Shown here piece by piece: positions 45,210 to 53,924 of a DNA stretch of 64,000 nt. Positions within the stretch are counted from its first letter, which is position 1; each line of letters begins with the position of its first letter. The translations under genes and the position numbers were made by a program. Source of the DNA: Pseudomonas marginalis (GTDB lineage Bacteria; Pseudomonadota; Gammaproteobacteria; Pseudomonadales; Pseudomonadaceae); the NCBI RefSeq assembly GCF_008692035.1, contig NZ_VTFG01000002.1, forward strand, positions 806,001-870,000, read 5' to 3'. The notes beneath the pieces were generated by a model. It made no database searches. It was not told where the DNA came from and saw only the letters and a list, made by a program, of their open reading frames with translations.

Positions 45210-46562
45210 TTACAGTCGACCCAGATCGTTGACCAAGGCTAATAACATCACCCCGACCACCAAGCTGATACCGATCTGTATCCCCCAACCCTGCACCCGA
45301 TCCGACAAGGGGCGACCACGCACCCACTCGACCAGATAAAACAACAGATGCCCCCCATCCAATACTGGAATGGGCAGCAAATTCAGAACACCCAGGCTGA
45401 TACTCAGATAAGCCAGGAAATTCAGGAAATCCGCGACACCCGACTGGGCAGAAGCGCCCGCCACTTTAGCAATGGTTATCGGTCCACTCAAGTTTTTTAC
45501 CGAGAGCTCGCCGAACAACATTTTCTTGAGGGATTCGAGGGTCAGCACACTCATGGTCCAGGTGCGTTTTGCACCCTCGCCAATGGCCGCCAGCGGCCCG
45601 AAACTGACCTCACGCACCATCGAGGGCGGCCACTCCGGACTCTTGACGCCTGCACCCAGGTAACCCCCGGCCGCCTTGGCTTCCCCACGTACCGCCAGGG
45701 TCACGGGGACGTCGATTTGAGCACCGTCACGCTCAATTTTCAGCACAATCCTTGTATCAGGGCGTACGCGCACCAGGTCGACCACCTGCTGCCACTCACC
45801 CAACACCTGGCCATCGAGGGCCAGCAAGCGATCGCCGGTTTTCAGGCCAGCGGCCTGGGCCGGACCCTTCGGATCCAGCTCGTCAAGTACCGGCGGCAGC
45901 GCAGGACGCCATGGACGGATGCCCAGGGACTTGATCGGATCAGGCTCGTCAGCGCCCTTGAGCCAATGGTCCAAGGCCAACGTGCGCGGGGTCTCGGCAC
46001 TGGAATCCTGCTCACGCACCACGACGTTGACGGTGCCGCTTTCACCCAAACGACGGACCAGCTGCAAATTGACCGCGCCCCAACCCGTCGTCGGCTCACC
46101 ATCAATGGAAACAATTTCCTGCCCCGCCACCAGACCTGCCTTGGCGGCGATACTGTCCGCCTCGACCGCGCCGATGACTGGACGCACCTGCTCGCTGCCG
46201 AGCATGGCCAGGACCCAGAAAAACAGCATCGCCAGGAGGAAGTTGGCGATCGGACCGGCCGCAACAATGGCGATACGCTGACGAACGGTCTTGCGATTGA
46301 AGGATTGGTCCAACTGATCGGCCGGCACTTCACCTTCACGCTCATCGAGCATCTTGACGTAGCCACCCAACGGGATGGCCGCGATCACGAACTCGGTGCC
46401 ATGCCGGTCGTGCCAGCGAACCAGTGGCATGCCGAAACCGACGGAAAAGCGCAGTACCTTGACGCCGCAACGACGTGCCACCCAGAAGTGGCCGAATTCG
46501 TGGAAGGTAACCAGCACACCCAGAGCAACCAGGGTGCCGACAATCATGTAAAGCGCACTCAT
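45210..46562 (-). CDS. rseP: RIP zinc metalloprotease RseP (MucP)
   Basis: A 450-residue site-2 intramembrane protease that cuts the anti-sigma factor (RseA/MucA) to release the envelope stress sigma factor. The zinc motif is HEFGH (21-25) in the first membrane helix, two PDZ domains occupy the periplasmic part (about 110-310), and the third zinc ligand lies in VLDGGHLLF near the C-terminus. In Pseudomonas it controls AlgU and alginate. It is encoded between dxr and bamA. Confidence 0.97.
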   Translation of the reverse strand: MSALYMIVGTLVALGVLVTFHEFGHFWVARRCGVKVLRFSVGFGMPLVRWHDRHGTEFVIAAIPLGGYVKMLDEREGEVPADQLDQSFNRKTVRQRIAIVAAGPIANFLLAMLFFWVLAMLGSEQVRPVIGAVEADSIAAKAGLVAGQEIVSIDGEPTTGWGAVNLQLVRRLGESGTVNVVVREQDSSAETPRTLALDHWLKGADEPDPIKSLGIRPWRPALPPVLDELDPKGPAQAAGLKTGDRLLALDGQVLGEWQQVVDLVRVRPDTRIVLKIERDGAQIDVPVTLAVRGEAKAAGGYLGAGVKSPEWPPSMVREVSFGPLAAIGEGAKRTWTMSVLTLESLKKMLFGELSVKNLSGPITIAKVAGASAQSGVADFLNFLAYLSISLGVLNLLPIPVLDGGHLLFYLVEWVRGRPLSDRVQGWGIQIGISLVVGVMLLALVNDLGRL

Positions 46563-46616
46563 CTAATTTCTCCGCATTCCAATCCAGTGCCCCAGGGCTC
46601 AATCGCGCCCACAAGA

Positions 46617-47807
46617 CTAACGCGCGTTGCGGTCCAACCATTGTTCGGCCAAGGCCCGTGCCTTGGTGTCCGCCTCGAATACCGCGCCGAGGTCATTGAC
46701 TGCCACCACGGGTTCAAGACCCAGGACGTCCTCGATGATACTCGCGATCTGCGGAAAGCGGATGCGCCGTTCGAGAAACGCCGCCACGGCCACTTCATTC
46801 GCCGCGTTGAGCATCGCCGGCGCGCTGTTACCTGCCTCCGCCGCCTCACGCGCCAGACGCAGGCACGGAAAACGTTGCTCGTCCGGCGCCTCGAAGTCCA
46901 AGCGGGCAATGGCAAACAGGTCCAGTGGCGCCACACCGGAATCGATTCGCTCCGGCCAGGCCAGGGCATTGGCGATCGGGGTGCGCATATCCGGATTGCC
47001 CAATTGGGCCAATACCGAGCCATCCACATAGTCGACCAGTGAATGAATCACACTTTGCGGGTGAATCACCACCTCGACCTGATCCGGTCGCGCATCGAAC
47101 AACCAGCACGCCTCGATCAACTCCAGGCCTTTATTCATCATGCTTGCCGAGTCGACGGAGATCTTGCGCCCCATCGACCAGTTAGGATGAGCGCACGCCT
47201 GGTCCGGAGACACCTGCCCCAACTCCCCCAAGGGAGTTTGCCGGAAAGGACCACCCGACGCGGTCAGCAGAATCCGACGCACACCCACCTGGCCCAGGCC
47301 ACGAGCAAAGTCGCCGGGCATGCATTGGAAGATCGCATTGTGTTCACTGTCGAGGGGCAGCAATACGGCGCCGCTCTTGCGCACCGCCTGCATGAAGAGC
47401 GCGCCGGACATCACCAGCGCTTCTTTGTTGGCCAGCAGGATTTTCTTGCCCGCATCCACGGCAGCCAAGGTCGGACGCAAGCCGGCGGCACCGACGATAG
47501 CGGCCACCACCGTATCCACCTCGGCATCGGCCGAGACCTGGCACAACCCCTCCTCCCCCACCAGTACCTGAGTGGCCAGCCCGGCAGCCCGCAGATCATC
47601 CTGCAGGCTCCGTGCCGCCGAACGCCCAGGTACCACGGCAAAGCGCGGCACGTGGCGCACGCACAGTGCCAGCAGTTCGCTGAGGCGGGTGAACCCGGTC
47701 AAGGCAAACACTTGATAGCGGTCAGGATGACGAGCGATCACATCCAGGGTGCTCAACCCTACCGAGCCGGTTGCACCCAGCACGGTCACTTGTTGCAGGC
47801 GGCTCAC
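46617..47807 (-). CDS. dxr: 1-deoxy-D-xylulose 5-phosphate reductoisomerase
   Basis: A 396-residue NADPH enzyme that makes methylerythritol phosphate, the committed MEP-pathway step and target of fosmidomycin. The NADPH site is TVLGATGSVGLSTLDV, and metal and substrate residues fall in DSEHNAIFQ and SASMMNKGLELIEA. I start at GTG 47807 (VSRLQQ), because it overlaps the cdsA stop as GTGA and matches the usual length. ATG 47822 would add five residues. Confidence 0.95.
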   Translation of the reverse strand: MSRLQQVTVLGATGSVGLSTLDVIARHPDRYQVFALTGFTRLSELLALCVRHVPRFAVVPGRSAARSLQDDLRAAGLATQVLVGEEGLCQVSADAEVDTVVAAIVGAAGLRPTLAAVDAGKKILLANKEALVMSGALFMQAVRKSGAVLLPLDSEHNAIFQCMPGDFARGLGQVGVRRILLTASGGPFRQTPLGELGQVSPDQACAHPNWSMGRKISVDSASMMNKGLELIEACWLFDARPDQVEVVIHPQSVIHSLVDYVDGSVLAQLGNPDMRTPIANALAWPERIDSGVAPLDLFAIARLDFEAPDEQRFPCLRLAREAAEAGNSAPAMLNAANEVAVAAFLERRIRFPQIASIIEDVLGLEPVVAVNDLGAVFEADTKARALAEQWLDRNAR

Positions 47808-48613
47808 GAAGCGGTCATCCACAACAGTACGGCAAAGATCGGGATGGCAGCGGTAAGACTATCGATACGATCCAGCACCCCGCCATGACCCGGCAGCAGG
47901 TTGCTGCTGTCCTTGATCCCGGCCTGGCGCTTGAACATGCTTTCGGTGAGATCACCGACCACCGAGATAAATACGACAATGGCCGTGCCCAGCAGGGCCA
48001 GGACAATCTCCTTCACCGACCAGTCGCGCACCAGCCCCACCACCAGGGTGATCGCCAGCGTCAACGCAAGGCCGCCATACACGCCTTCCCAACTCTTGCC
48101 CGGACTGACTGCCGGCGCCAGCTTGCGCTTGCCGAATGCCCGGCCAGAGAAATAGGCGCCGATGTCTGCGCCCCAGACCAGCACCATCACCGCCATGATC
48201 AGCCAGTTACCCATCGGCGAATTCTTGATTTCCACCAACCCTTGCCAGGCGGGCAACAGAATCAGCAAGCCAATCACCAGCTTGCTGGCGACACTGGACC
48301 ACTGGCCACTGCTGCGCGGAAAAGTCAGCACCAGGTAGGTCGCAAGCGCCCACCACAGCACCGCCGCCCCCAACACCCAAGGCACGATGATGCTCGACAG
48401 GGTGTGCATCAGAAACAGCAGCACCGCCACCACAAGGGCATACACCACACGCGGCAACTGTGCGTTGAAACCTGCCAATCGCGCCCATTCCCAGGCACCC
48501 AGGGTTACCACCAGGCCGATAAACAGCGCAAAGCCGGAGCCATCCAGCAGGAAAAACCCGCACAAGGCAATCGGCAACAGTATCAGCGCGGTGATGATTC
48601 GTTGTTTAAGCAT
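47804..48613 (-). CDS. cdsA: Phosphatidate cytidylyltransferase
   Basis: A 269-residue inner-membrane enzyme that makes CDP-diacylglycerol from CTP and phosphatidate. About eight hydrophobic helices are visible. The signature near the C-terminus includes GDLTESMFKRQAGIKDSSNLLPGHGGVLDRIDS. It starts directly after the uppS stop and its end overlaps dxr, so all three are co-translated in series. Confidence 0.97.
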   Translation of the reverse strand: MLKQRIITALILLPIALCGFFLLDGSGFALFIGLVVTLGAWEWARLAGFNAQLPRVVYALVVAVLLFLMHTLSSIIVPWVLGAAVLWWALATYLVLTFPRSSGQWSSVASKLVIGLLILLPAWQGLVEIKNSPMGNWLIMAVMVLVWGADIGAYFSGRAFGKRKLAPAVSPGKSWEGVYGGLALTLAITLVVGLVRDWSVKEIVLALLGTAIVVFISVVGDLTESMFKRQAGIKDSSNLLPGHGGVLDRIDSLTAAIPIFAVLLWMTAS

Positions 48614-49369
48614 TTAAACCCGGGCCCCAGCTTCGATCTGCTCACTCGTTTTACCGAAGCGACGCTGACGGGAAGCGAAATCGGCCAGCGCAGTGCGCAT
48701 GGCATCGTGTTTGAAGTCCGGCCAGAACAGGTCGGAGAAGTACAACTCGGTATAGGCCAATTGCCATAAGAGGAAATTGCTGATGCGATGCTCACCACCG
48801 GTACGGATACACAAGTCAGGTAACGGCAGGTCGCCGGTCACCAGGCAGGTCTGTAACAGTTCAGGCGTGATGTCGTCCGGCCGCAGGTGACCGGCCTGCA
48901 CTTCGCGGGCCAGTCGCTGCGCAGCCTGGGCAATGTCCCACTGGCCACCGTAGTTGGCCGCGATTTGCAGCACAAAGCGGTCAGTACCGGCAGTGATCGC
49001 CTCGGCTTCACGCATGGCCGCCTGCAGTTCCGGGTGGAAGCGCGAGCGGTCGCCGATGATGCGCAGGCTGATGTTGTTGTCATTCAGGCGCTTGGCCTCG
49101 CGACGCAGGGCCTTGAAGAACAGATCCATCAAGGCACTGACTTCTTCGGCGGGCCGCTGCCAGTTTTCACTGGAGAACGCGAACAGGGTCAATACCTCGA
49201 CCTTGGCCTCGGCACACACCTCAATCACGGCCCGCACCGCATCGACACCCGCCTTATGCCCGGCGACACCCGGCATAAAGCGTTTCTTCGCCCAGCGATT
49301 ATTCCCATCCATGATGATCGCGACATGGCGCGGCACCACGGAGGGCACAGTCTGCTTGGTCTTTTCCAT
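48614..49369 (-). CDS. uppS: Undecaprenyl diphosphate synthase
   Basis: A 251-residue cis-prenyltransferase that makes the C55 lipid carrier for peptidoglycan and O-antigen. The catalytic Asp21 is in IIMDGNNRWAKKR; the substrate helix contains LTLFAFSSENWQRP, and the C-terminal PDLCIRTGGEHRISNFLLWQLAYTE is typical. It consumes the isopentenyl diphosphate made through Dxr, IspD and IspF, all encoded in this window. Confidence 0.97.
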   Translation of the reverse strand: MEKTKQTVPSVVPRHVAIIMDGNNRWAKKRFMPGVAGHKAGVDAVRAVIEVCAEAKVEVLTLFAFSSENWQRPAEEVSALMDLFFKALRREAKRLNDNNISLRIIGDRSRFHPELQAAMREAEAITAGTDRFVLQIAANYGGQWDIAQAAQRLAREVQAGHLRPDDITPELLQTCLVTGDLPLPDLCIRTGGEHRISNFLLWQLAYTELYFSDLFWPDFKHDAMRTALADFASRQRRFGKTSEQIEAGARV

Positions 49370-49386
49370 GAAGGCGTCCTGACCCC

Positions 49387-49944
49387 TTATACGGCCATCA
49401 GGTCCTTTTCTTTTTCGTCGGTTGCCTGGGTGATCTTCGCCTCGGCCTCCTTGGTCAGCTTGTCGATATCGGCGACGGCACGACGCTCTTCGTCTTCGCT
49501 GATTTCCTTGTCCTTGACCAGCTTCTTCAGCTCGCCCAAGGCATCACGACGAATGTTACGCACTGCAACACGTGCATCTTCAGCCGCGCTGCGGGCCTGC
49601 TTGGTGAAACCCTTGCGGGTTTCTTCAGTCAGGGCCGGCATGGAGATCAGCAGCAACTCACCCAGGTTGGTGGGATTGAGGTTCAGGCCAGCGCTCTGGA
49701 TGGCCTTGTCGACTGCCGCGAGCATGTTGCGCTCGAAGGCCACGACTTGCAGGGTGCGCGAATCCTTTACGGTAACGTTGGCCACGCCGCTCAGCGGGGT
49801 ATCAGTGCCATAGTAGGGCACCATCACGCTGCCCAGGATGCTCGGGTGCGCCTTGCCGGTACGAATCTGGCCGAATGCGTGGCTCAGAGACTCCAGGGAT
49901 TTCTGCATACGCGCTTGGGCGTCTTTCTTGATTTCGTTGATCAT
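49387..49944 (-). CDS. frr: Ribosome recycling factor
   Basis: A 185-residue factor that splits ribosomes after termination, with EF-G. Two-domain tRNA-like shape; the family motifs are AHPSILGSVMVPYYG and IRRDALGELKKL. It overlaps pyrH by ATGA, in the standard rpsB-tsf-pyrH-frr-uppS order. Confidence 0.98.
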   Translation of the reverse strand: MINEIKKDAQARMQKSLESLSHAFGQIRTGKAHPSILGSVMVPYYGTDTPLSGVANVTVKDSRTLQVVAFERNMLAAVDKAIQSAGLNLNPTNLGELLLISMPALTEETRKGFTKQARSAAEDARVAVRNIRRDALGELKKLVKDKEISEDEERRAVADIDKLTKEAEAKITQATDEKEKDLMAV

Positions 49945-50684
49945 TGTTGGCCTTCCTCGATCAGAGTCCCTTCCGCGCCGCCGTGTACGATATTCAGCAG
50001 GGCACCGGGCTTGTTCATGTTAAATACGCGCAGCGGCATCTTGTGGTCGCGGCACAGGCAAATAGCCGTCAGGTCCATCACGCCCAGCTTGCGATCCAGC
50101 ACTTCATCGTAGGTCAGATGATCGAACTTCTCGGCATGCGGGTCTTTGAATGGGTCTGCGGTGTACACGCCATCTACCTTGGTCGCCTTGAGCACCACGT
50201 CGGCATCGATCTCGATGGCGCGCAGGCAAGCAGCCGAGTCCGTGGTGAAGAACGGGTTGCCGGTACCGGCAGCGAAGATCACCACCTCTTTGGCGTTCAG
50301 GTGGCGCATGGCTTTGCGACGATCATAGTGATCGGTCACACCCACCATGGAAATAGCCGACATCACGATAGCCGAGATATTGGCACGCTCCAGGGCGTCA
50401 CGCATGGCCAGGGCGTTCATCACAGTGGCCAGCATGCCCATGTGGTCGCCGGTGACCCGATCCATGCCGGCCGCACTCAATGCCGCGCCGCGGAATAGGT
50501 TACCGCCACCGATCACCAGGCCGACCTGCACGCCGATGCCGACCAACTGGCCGACTTCCAGCGCCATGCGGTCGAGCACCTTGGGGTCGATCCCGAACTC
50601 TTCCGAGCCCATCAGGGCCTCGCCGCTAAGCTTGAGTAGAATGCGTTTATAGCGAGCCTGATAACCACTGCCCTGCTGAGCCAT
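49941..50684 (-). CDS. pyrH: UMP kinase
   Basis: A 247-residue hexameric UMP kinase of the amino-acid kinase fold, feedback-inhibited by UTP in bacteria. The nucleotide site starts RILLKLSGEALMG. VIGGGNLFRG and VDGVYTADPFKDPHAEKFD are family motifs. It lies 211 bp after tsf, with a terminator in between, so it probably has its own promoter. Confidence 0.98.
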   Translation of the reverse strand: MAQQGSGYQARYKRILLKLSGEALMGSEEFGIDPKVLDRMALEVGQLVGIGVQVGLVIGGGNLFRGAALSAAGMDRVTGDHMGMLATVMNALAMRDALERANISAIVMSAISMVGVTDHYDRRKAMRHLNAKEVVIFAAGTGNPFFTTDSAACLRAIEIDADVVLKATKVDGVYTADPFKDPHAEKFDHLTYDEVLDRKLGVMDLTAICLCRDHKMPLRVFNMNKPGALLNIVHGGAEGTLIEEGQQ

Positions 50685-50838
50685 TGCGAATCTCTCCTGC
50701 GGCGTATTTTTAAAAAATTCTTGGCGAGCCGTTTACGGCTTGCGTTCACTCTAGCTGGACGCTCTCACAGCGCCATCGGAACACGGCTTTGTAAGCCAGT
50801 TCCGAGGGTAAGCCAAATTAAATCGGCCTGCCCATTTG

Positions 50839-50873
50839 AAAAGAGGCTGCGCGCGTGAGCGGGCAGCCTCTTT
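50839..50873 (-). terminator. Intrinsic terminator of tsf
   Basis: The minus strand has AAGAGGCTGC/GCAGCCTCTT, a perfect 10-bp stem with a 12-nt loop and a TTTTC tail, 23 nt beyond the tsf stop. Confidence 0.85.
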
Positions 50874-50895
50874 CGGGCGACAGTTAAAAACTGTC

Positions 50896-51759
50896 TTATT
50901 GCTTGGCGGCAGCCAGCTGGGCAGCAACTTCTTCAGCGAAGTTGTCGACCGGCTTCTCGATGCCTTCGCCTACCTTGAAGTAAGTGAAGGAAACGATTTC
51001 AGCACCGGCTTTCTTGGCCAGTTCGCCAACCTTGATTTCAGGGTTCTTGACGAACGCCTGCTCAACCAGGCTTGCCTCAGCCAGGAACTTGCTGATACGG
51101 CCCTTGACCATGTTCTCAACAATGTTTTCTGGCTTGCCTTTGATTTTTTCTTCGTTCAGCTGCAGGAACACCGCTTTTTCACGCTCGATCGCTTCGGCAG
51201 AAACTTCCGAAGGCAGCAGGAACTCAGGGTTGCTGGCCGCTACGTGCATAGCGATGTCTTTGGCCAGCTCAACGTTGCCGCCCTTCAGGACCACTGCAAC
51301 GCCGATCTTGTTGCCGTGCAGGTAACCACCGACAACATCACCTTCAACGCGCACCAGGCGACGGATGTTGACGTTTTCGCCAACCTTGCCGACCAGTACC
51401 AGGCGATCAGCTTCTTGAGCGGCGATCAGCGGAGCGACGTCAGTCAGCTTGTCGGCGAACGCTTTTTCAACGCTGGCAGCAACAAATGCCTTGAAGTCGT
51501 CCTGCAGGGCCAGGAAGTCGGTCTGGGAGTTCACTTCCAGCAGAACAGCAGACTTGCCGTCTTCTTTCAGAGCGATAGCGCCTTCAGCAGCCACGTTGCC
51601 TGCTTTCTTGGCAGCCTTGATGGCGCCGGAAGCACGCATGTCATCAATGGCTTTTTCGATGTCGCCGTCAGCCTTTTCCAGGGCTTTCTTGCAATCCATC
51701 ATGCCTTCGCCGGTACGCTCACGCAGTTCTTTAACCAACGCTGCAGTAATTGCTGCCAT
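50896..51759 (-). CDS. tsf: Elongation factor Ts
   Basis: A 287-residue guanine-nucleotide exchange factor for EF-Tu. MAAITAALVKELRERTGEGMM starts the N-terminal domain, and the EF-Tu-contacting motif TDFLALQDDF is present (TDF, family TDFV-type). I use ATG 51759; the frame to 51792 adds an unrelated 11 residues. Partner of rpsB in an attenuated operon. Confidence 0.98.
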   Translation of the reverse strand: MAAITAALVKELRERTGEGMMDCKKALEKADGDIEKAIDDMRASGAIKAAKKAGNVAAEGAIALKEDGKSAVLLEVNSQTDFLALQDDFKAFVAASVEKAFADKLTDVAPLIAAQEADRLVLVGKVGENVNIRRLVRVEGDVVGGYLHGNKIGVAVVLKGGNVELAKDIAMHVAASNPEFLLPSEVSAEAIEREKAVFLQLNEEKIKGKPENIVENMVKGRISKFLAEASLVEQAFVKNPEIKVGELAKKAGAEIVSFTYFKVGEGIEKPVDNFAEEVAAQLAAAKQ

Positions 51760-51898
51760 TTTCAAATTCCTCTTGGATAGGTTTTCAACCATTCCACCCG
51801 ATCGAACGGGGGATCAATTCTTCCCGAACCACCCTTGTTAGCCGCTGCACGTTACAGGTGATGTAGCTGCGCTGCTGACAAATGGTTTTCGAGGTGGC

Positions 51899-51923
51899 AA
51901 AAAGGGGGCCAAGCCCCCTTTTT
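51899..51923 (-). terminator. Attenuator between rpsB and tsf
   Basis: AAAAAGGGGGC-loop-GCCCCCTTTTT is symmetric, so it can act in both directions. It lies 28 nt after the rpsB stop in a 192-nt gap. It probably lowers tsf expression relative to rpsB, as in E. coli. Confidence 0.8.
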
Positions 51924-51951
51924 GCTTACTGAGTCAACGCCAGGGCGTCAA

Positions 51952-52689
51952 TTACTCAGCTGCGGCTACCGGAGCTTCTTCAACGAACTGCTCGGTGCCA
52001 CCAGCAACGTGGTTGCGACCACGGATGACAGCGTCAGCCATCGAACCCATGTACAGCTGGATGGCGCGGATGGCGTCATCGTTGCCTGGGATGATGTAGT
52101 CAACGCCTTCCGGGCTGCTGTTGGTATCGACTACGCCGATAACAGGGATGCCCAGCTTGTTGGCTTCGGTGATCGCGATGCGCTCGTGATCAACGTCGAT
52201 AACGAACAGTGCGTCAGGCAGACCGCCCATGTCCTTGATGCCACCCAGGGAACGATCGAGCTTTTCCAGGTCACGAGTGCGCATCAGCGCTTCTTTCTTG
52301 GTCAGCTTGGCGAAAGTACCGTCTTCGGCCTGCACTTCAAGGTCACGCAGACGCTTGATGGAAGCACGGATGGTTTTGAAGTTGGTCAGCATGCCGCCCA
52401 ACCAGCGGTGATCGACGTACGGCGAACCGCAACGTGCTGCTTCTTCAGCAACGATCTTGCCAGCGGAACGCTTGGTGCCGACGAACAGGATCTTGTTTTT
52501 GCCCTGGGCCAGGCGCTCTACGAAAGTCAGAGCTTCGTTGAACATTGGCAGGGTTTTTTCAAGGTTGATGATGTGGATCTTGTTACGCGCGCCGAAAATG
52601 TACTTACCCATTTTCGGGTTCCAGTAACGGGTCTGGTGACCGAAGTGCACACCGGCCTTCAGCATATCGCGCATGTTGACTTGGGACAT
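51952..52689 (-). CDS. rpsB: 30S ribosomal protein S2
   Basis: A 245-residue small-subunit protein, on the 30S head-body junction. The start MSQVNMRDMLKAGVHFGHQTRYWNP and the motifs FVGTKRSAGKIV and GVVDTNSSPEGVDYIIPGNDDA are invariant. The C-terminus is acidic and Ala-rich. First gene of rpsB-tsf; its leader has promoter and hairpin features. Confidence 0.99.
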   Translation of the reverse strand: MSQVNMRDMLKAGVHFGHQTRYWNPKMGKYIFGARNKIHIINLEKTLPMFNEALTFVERLAQGKNKILFVGTKRSAGKIVAEEAARCGSPYVDHRWLGGMLTNFKTIRASIKRLRDLEVQAEDGTFAKLTKKEALMRTRDLEKLDRSLGGIKDMGGLPDALFVIDVDHERIAITEANKLGIPVIGVVDTNSSPEGVDYIIPGNDDAIRAIQLYMGSMADAVIRGRNHVAGGTEQFVEEAPVAAAE

Positions 52690-53076
52690 GATAGTTCCTT
52701 AATAAGTCGGGTTTGGCCTCCACGTATCCCAATGACCAACCAGCGGCATCAAGGCCTCCGGCACCCAGGTCATCGTGTCGACACGTGTGTGGATTTAAGC
52801 TTTTCGGGGTATCCCCGGAAAGCGGCGCATTTTATACCACACGAAGGGCGAAAACGAAACACGCAATCACATTTGGCCTGGGCGACGTGTACGCAAGCCT
52901 TTGAATAGAGCCGATATAACCCCATCTGATAGAGAGAAGCGATCGTCGGGGGCTCATGATTTGCCGCCCGCGTCTGTTAGAATCGCGTTTTTTGGCGCTT
53001 GTGCGAGTTCTGCAACCTTTTGTCGCACGCCCGTAAACCGTATTGATTTCAGCGCATCGCGCTAGAGAGAGCCTGT
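52690..53076. promoter_or_regulatory. 387-bp divergent region between rpsB and map
   Basis: On the minus strand a -10 TATAAA (about 52831-52836) is followed by a GC-rich discriminator GCGCCGC, a hallmark of promoters under stringent control. Next comes a hairpin with CCGGGG/CCCCGA arms (52799-52822) in the rpsB leader. The leader of about 130 nt, including GGTGCCGGAGGCC near 52750-52765, resembles the known rpsB leader RNA that S2 may bind for autoregulation, but I could not confirm it. On the plus side, a TTAGAAT (about 52977-52983) may be the map -10. No gene is apparent. Confidence 0.45.
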
Positions 53077-53859
53077 ATGACCGTTAGTTTGAAAACCGCC
53101 GAAGACATCGCCGGCATGCGCATTGCCGGCAAACTGGCTGCCGACGTGCTGGAAATGATTGCCGAGCACGTCAAGCCCGGCGTTACCACGGAAACCCTGA
53201 ACCAGATCTGCCACGACTATATAGTCAATGTGCAGGGCGCCATTCCTGCGCCACTGAACTACAAGGGCTTCCCCAAGTCGATCTGCACTTCGGTCAACCA
53301 CGTGGTCTGCCACGGGATTCCGGGCGACAAGCCGTTGAAGGACGGCGACACCCTGAACATCGACGTCACCGTGATCAAGGACCGCTACTTCGGCGACACC
53401 AGCCGCATGTTCCACGTCGGCACCGTGCCGGTCTGGGCCGAGCGCCTGTCCCAGGTCACCCAGGAATGCATGTACAAGGCCATCGAGATCGTCAAGCCTG
53501 GCTGCCGCCTGGGCGACATCGGTGAAGTGATCCAGAAGCACGCCGAAAAGAACGGTTTCTCGGTAGTGCGCGAATTCTGCGGTCACGGTATCGGTACGGT
53601 CTTCCACGAAGAACCGCAGATCCTGCACTACGGCCGCGCCGGCACCGGCATGGAGCTCAAGGCAGGCATGACCTTTACCATCGAGCCGATGATCAACCAG
53701 GGCAAGGCCGACACCAAGGTGCTGGGCGACGGCTGGACCGCCATCACCAAGGACCGCAAGCTCTCGGCCCAGTGGGAACACACCCTGCTGGTCACCGAGA
53801 CCGGCTACGAGATCTTCACCCTGCGCGCCGACGACACGATCCCACGCGTTTCGGCGTGA
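53077..53859 (+). CDS. map: Methionine aminopeptidase, type I
   Basis: A 260-residue metalloenzyme that removes N-terminal methionine from new proteins. The five metal ligands lie in LNIDVTVIKDRYFGD (two Asp), GHGIGTVFHEEP (His), FTIEPMINQG (Glu) and QWEHTLLVTE (Glu). It is divergent from rpsB and precedes glnD by 65 bp, as in other Pseudomonas. Confidence 0.98.
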   Translation: MTVSLKTAEDIAGMRIAGKLAADVLEMIAEHVKPGVTTETLNQICHDYIVNVQGAIPAPLNYKGFPKSICTSVNHVVCHGIPGDKPLKDGDTLNIDVTVIKDRYFGDTSRMFHVGTVPVWAERLSQVTQECMYKAIEIVKPGCRLGDIGEVIQKHAEKNGFSVVREFCGHGIGTVFHEEPQILHYGRAGTGMELKAGMTFTIEPMINQGKADTKVLGDGWTAITKDRKLSAQWEHTLLVTETGYEIFTLRADDTIPRVSA

Positions 53860-53924
53860 AGGGCTGCCAAGGTTTTCCCAAACTGTGTTGTGACTGACTG
53901 ATAGATAGAAAGGAAAGCCGATCA

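Noticed and set aside
45348..47042. 564-codon open frame antisense to rseP and dxr
   Set aside because: Crosses the boundary of two certain genes; no start signals or motif.
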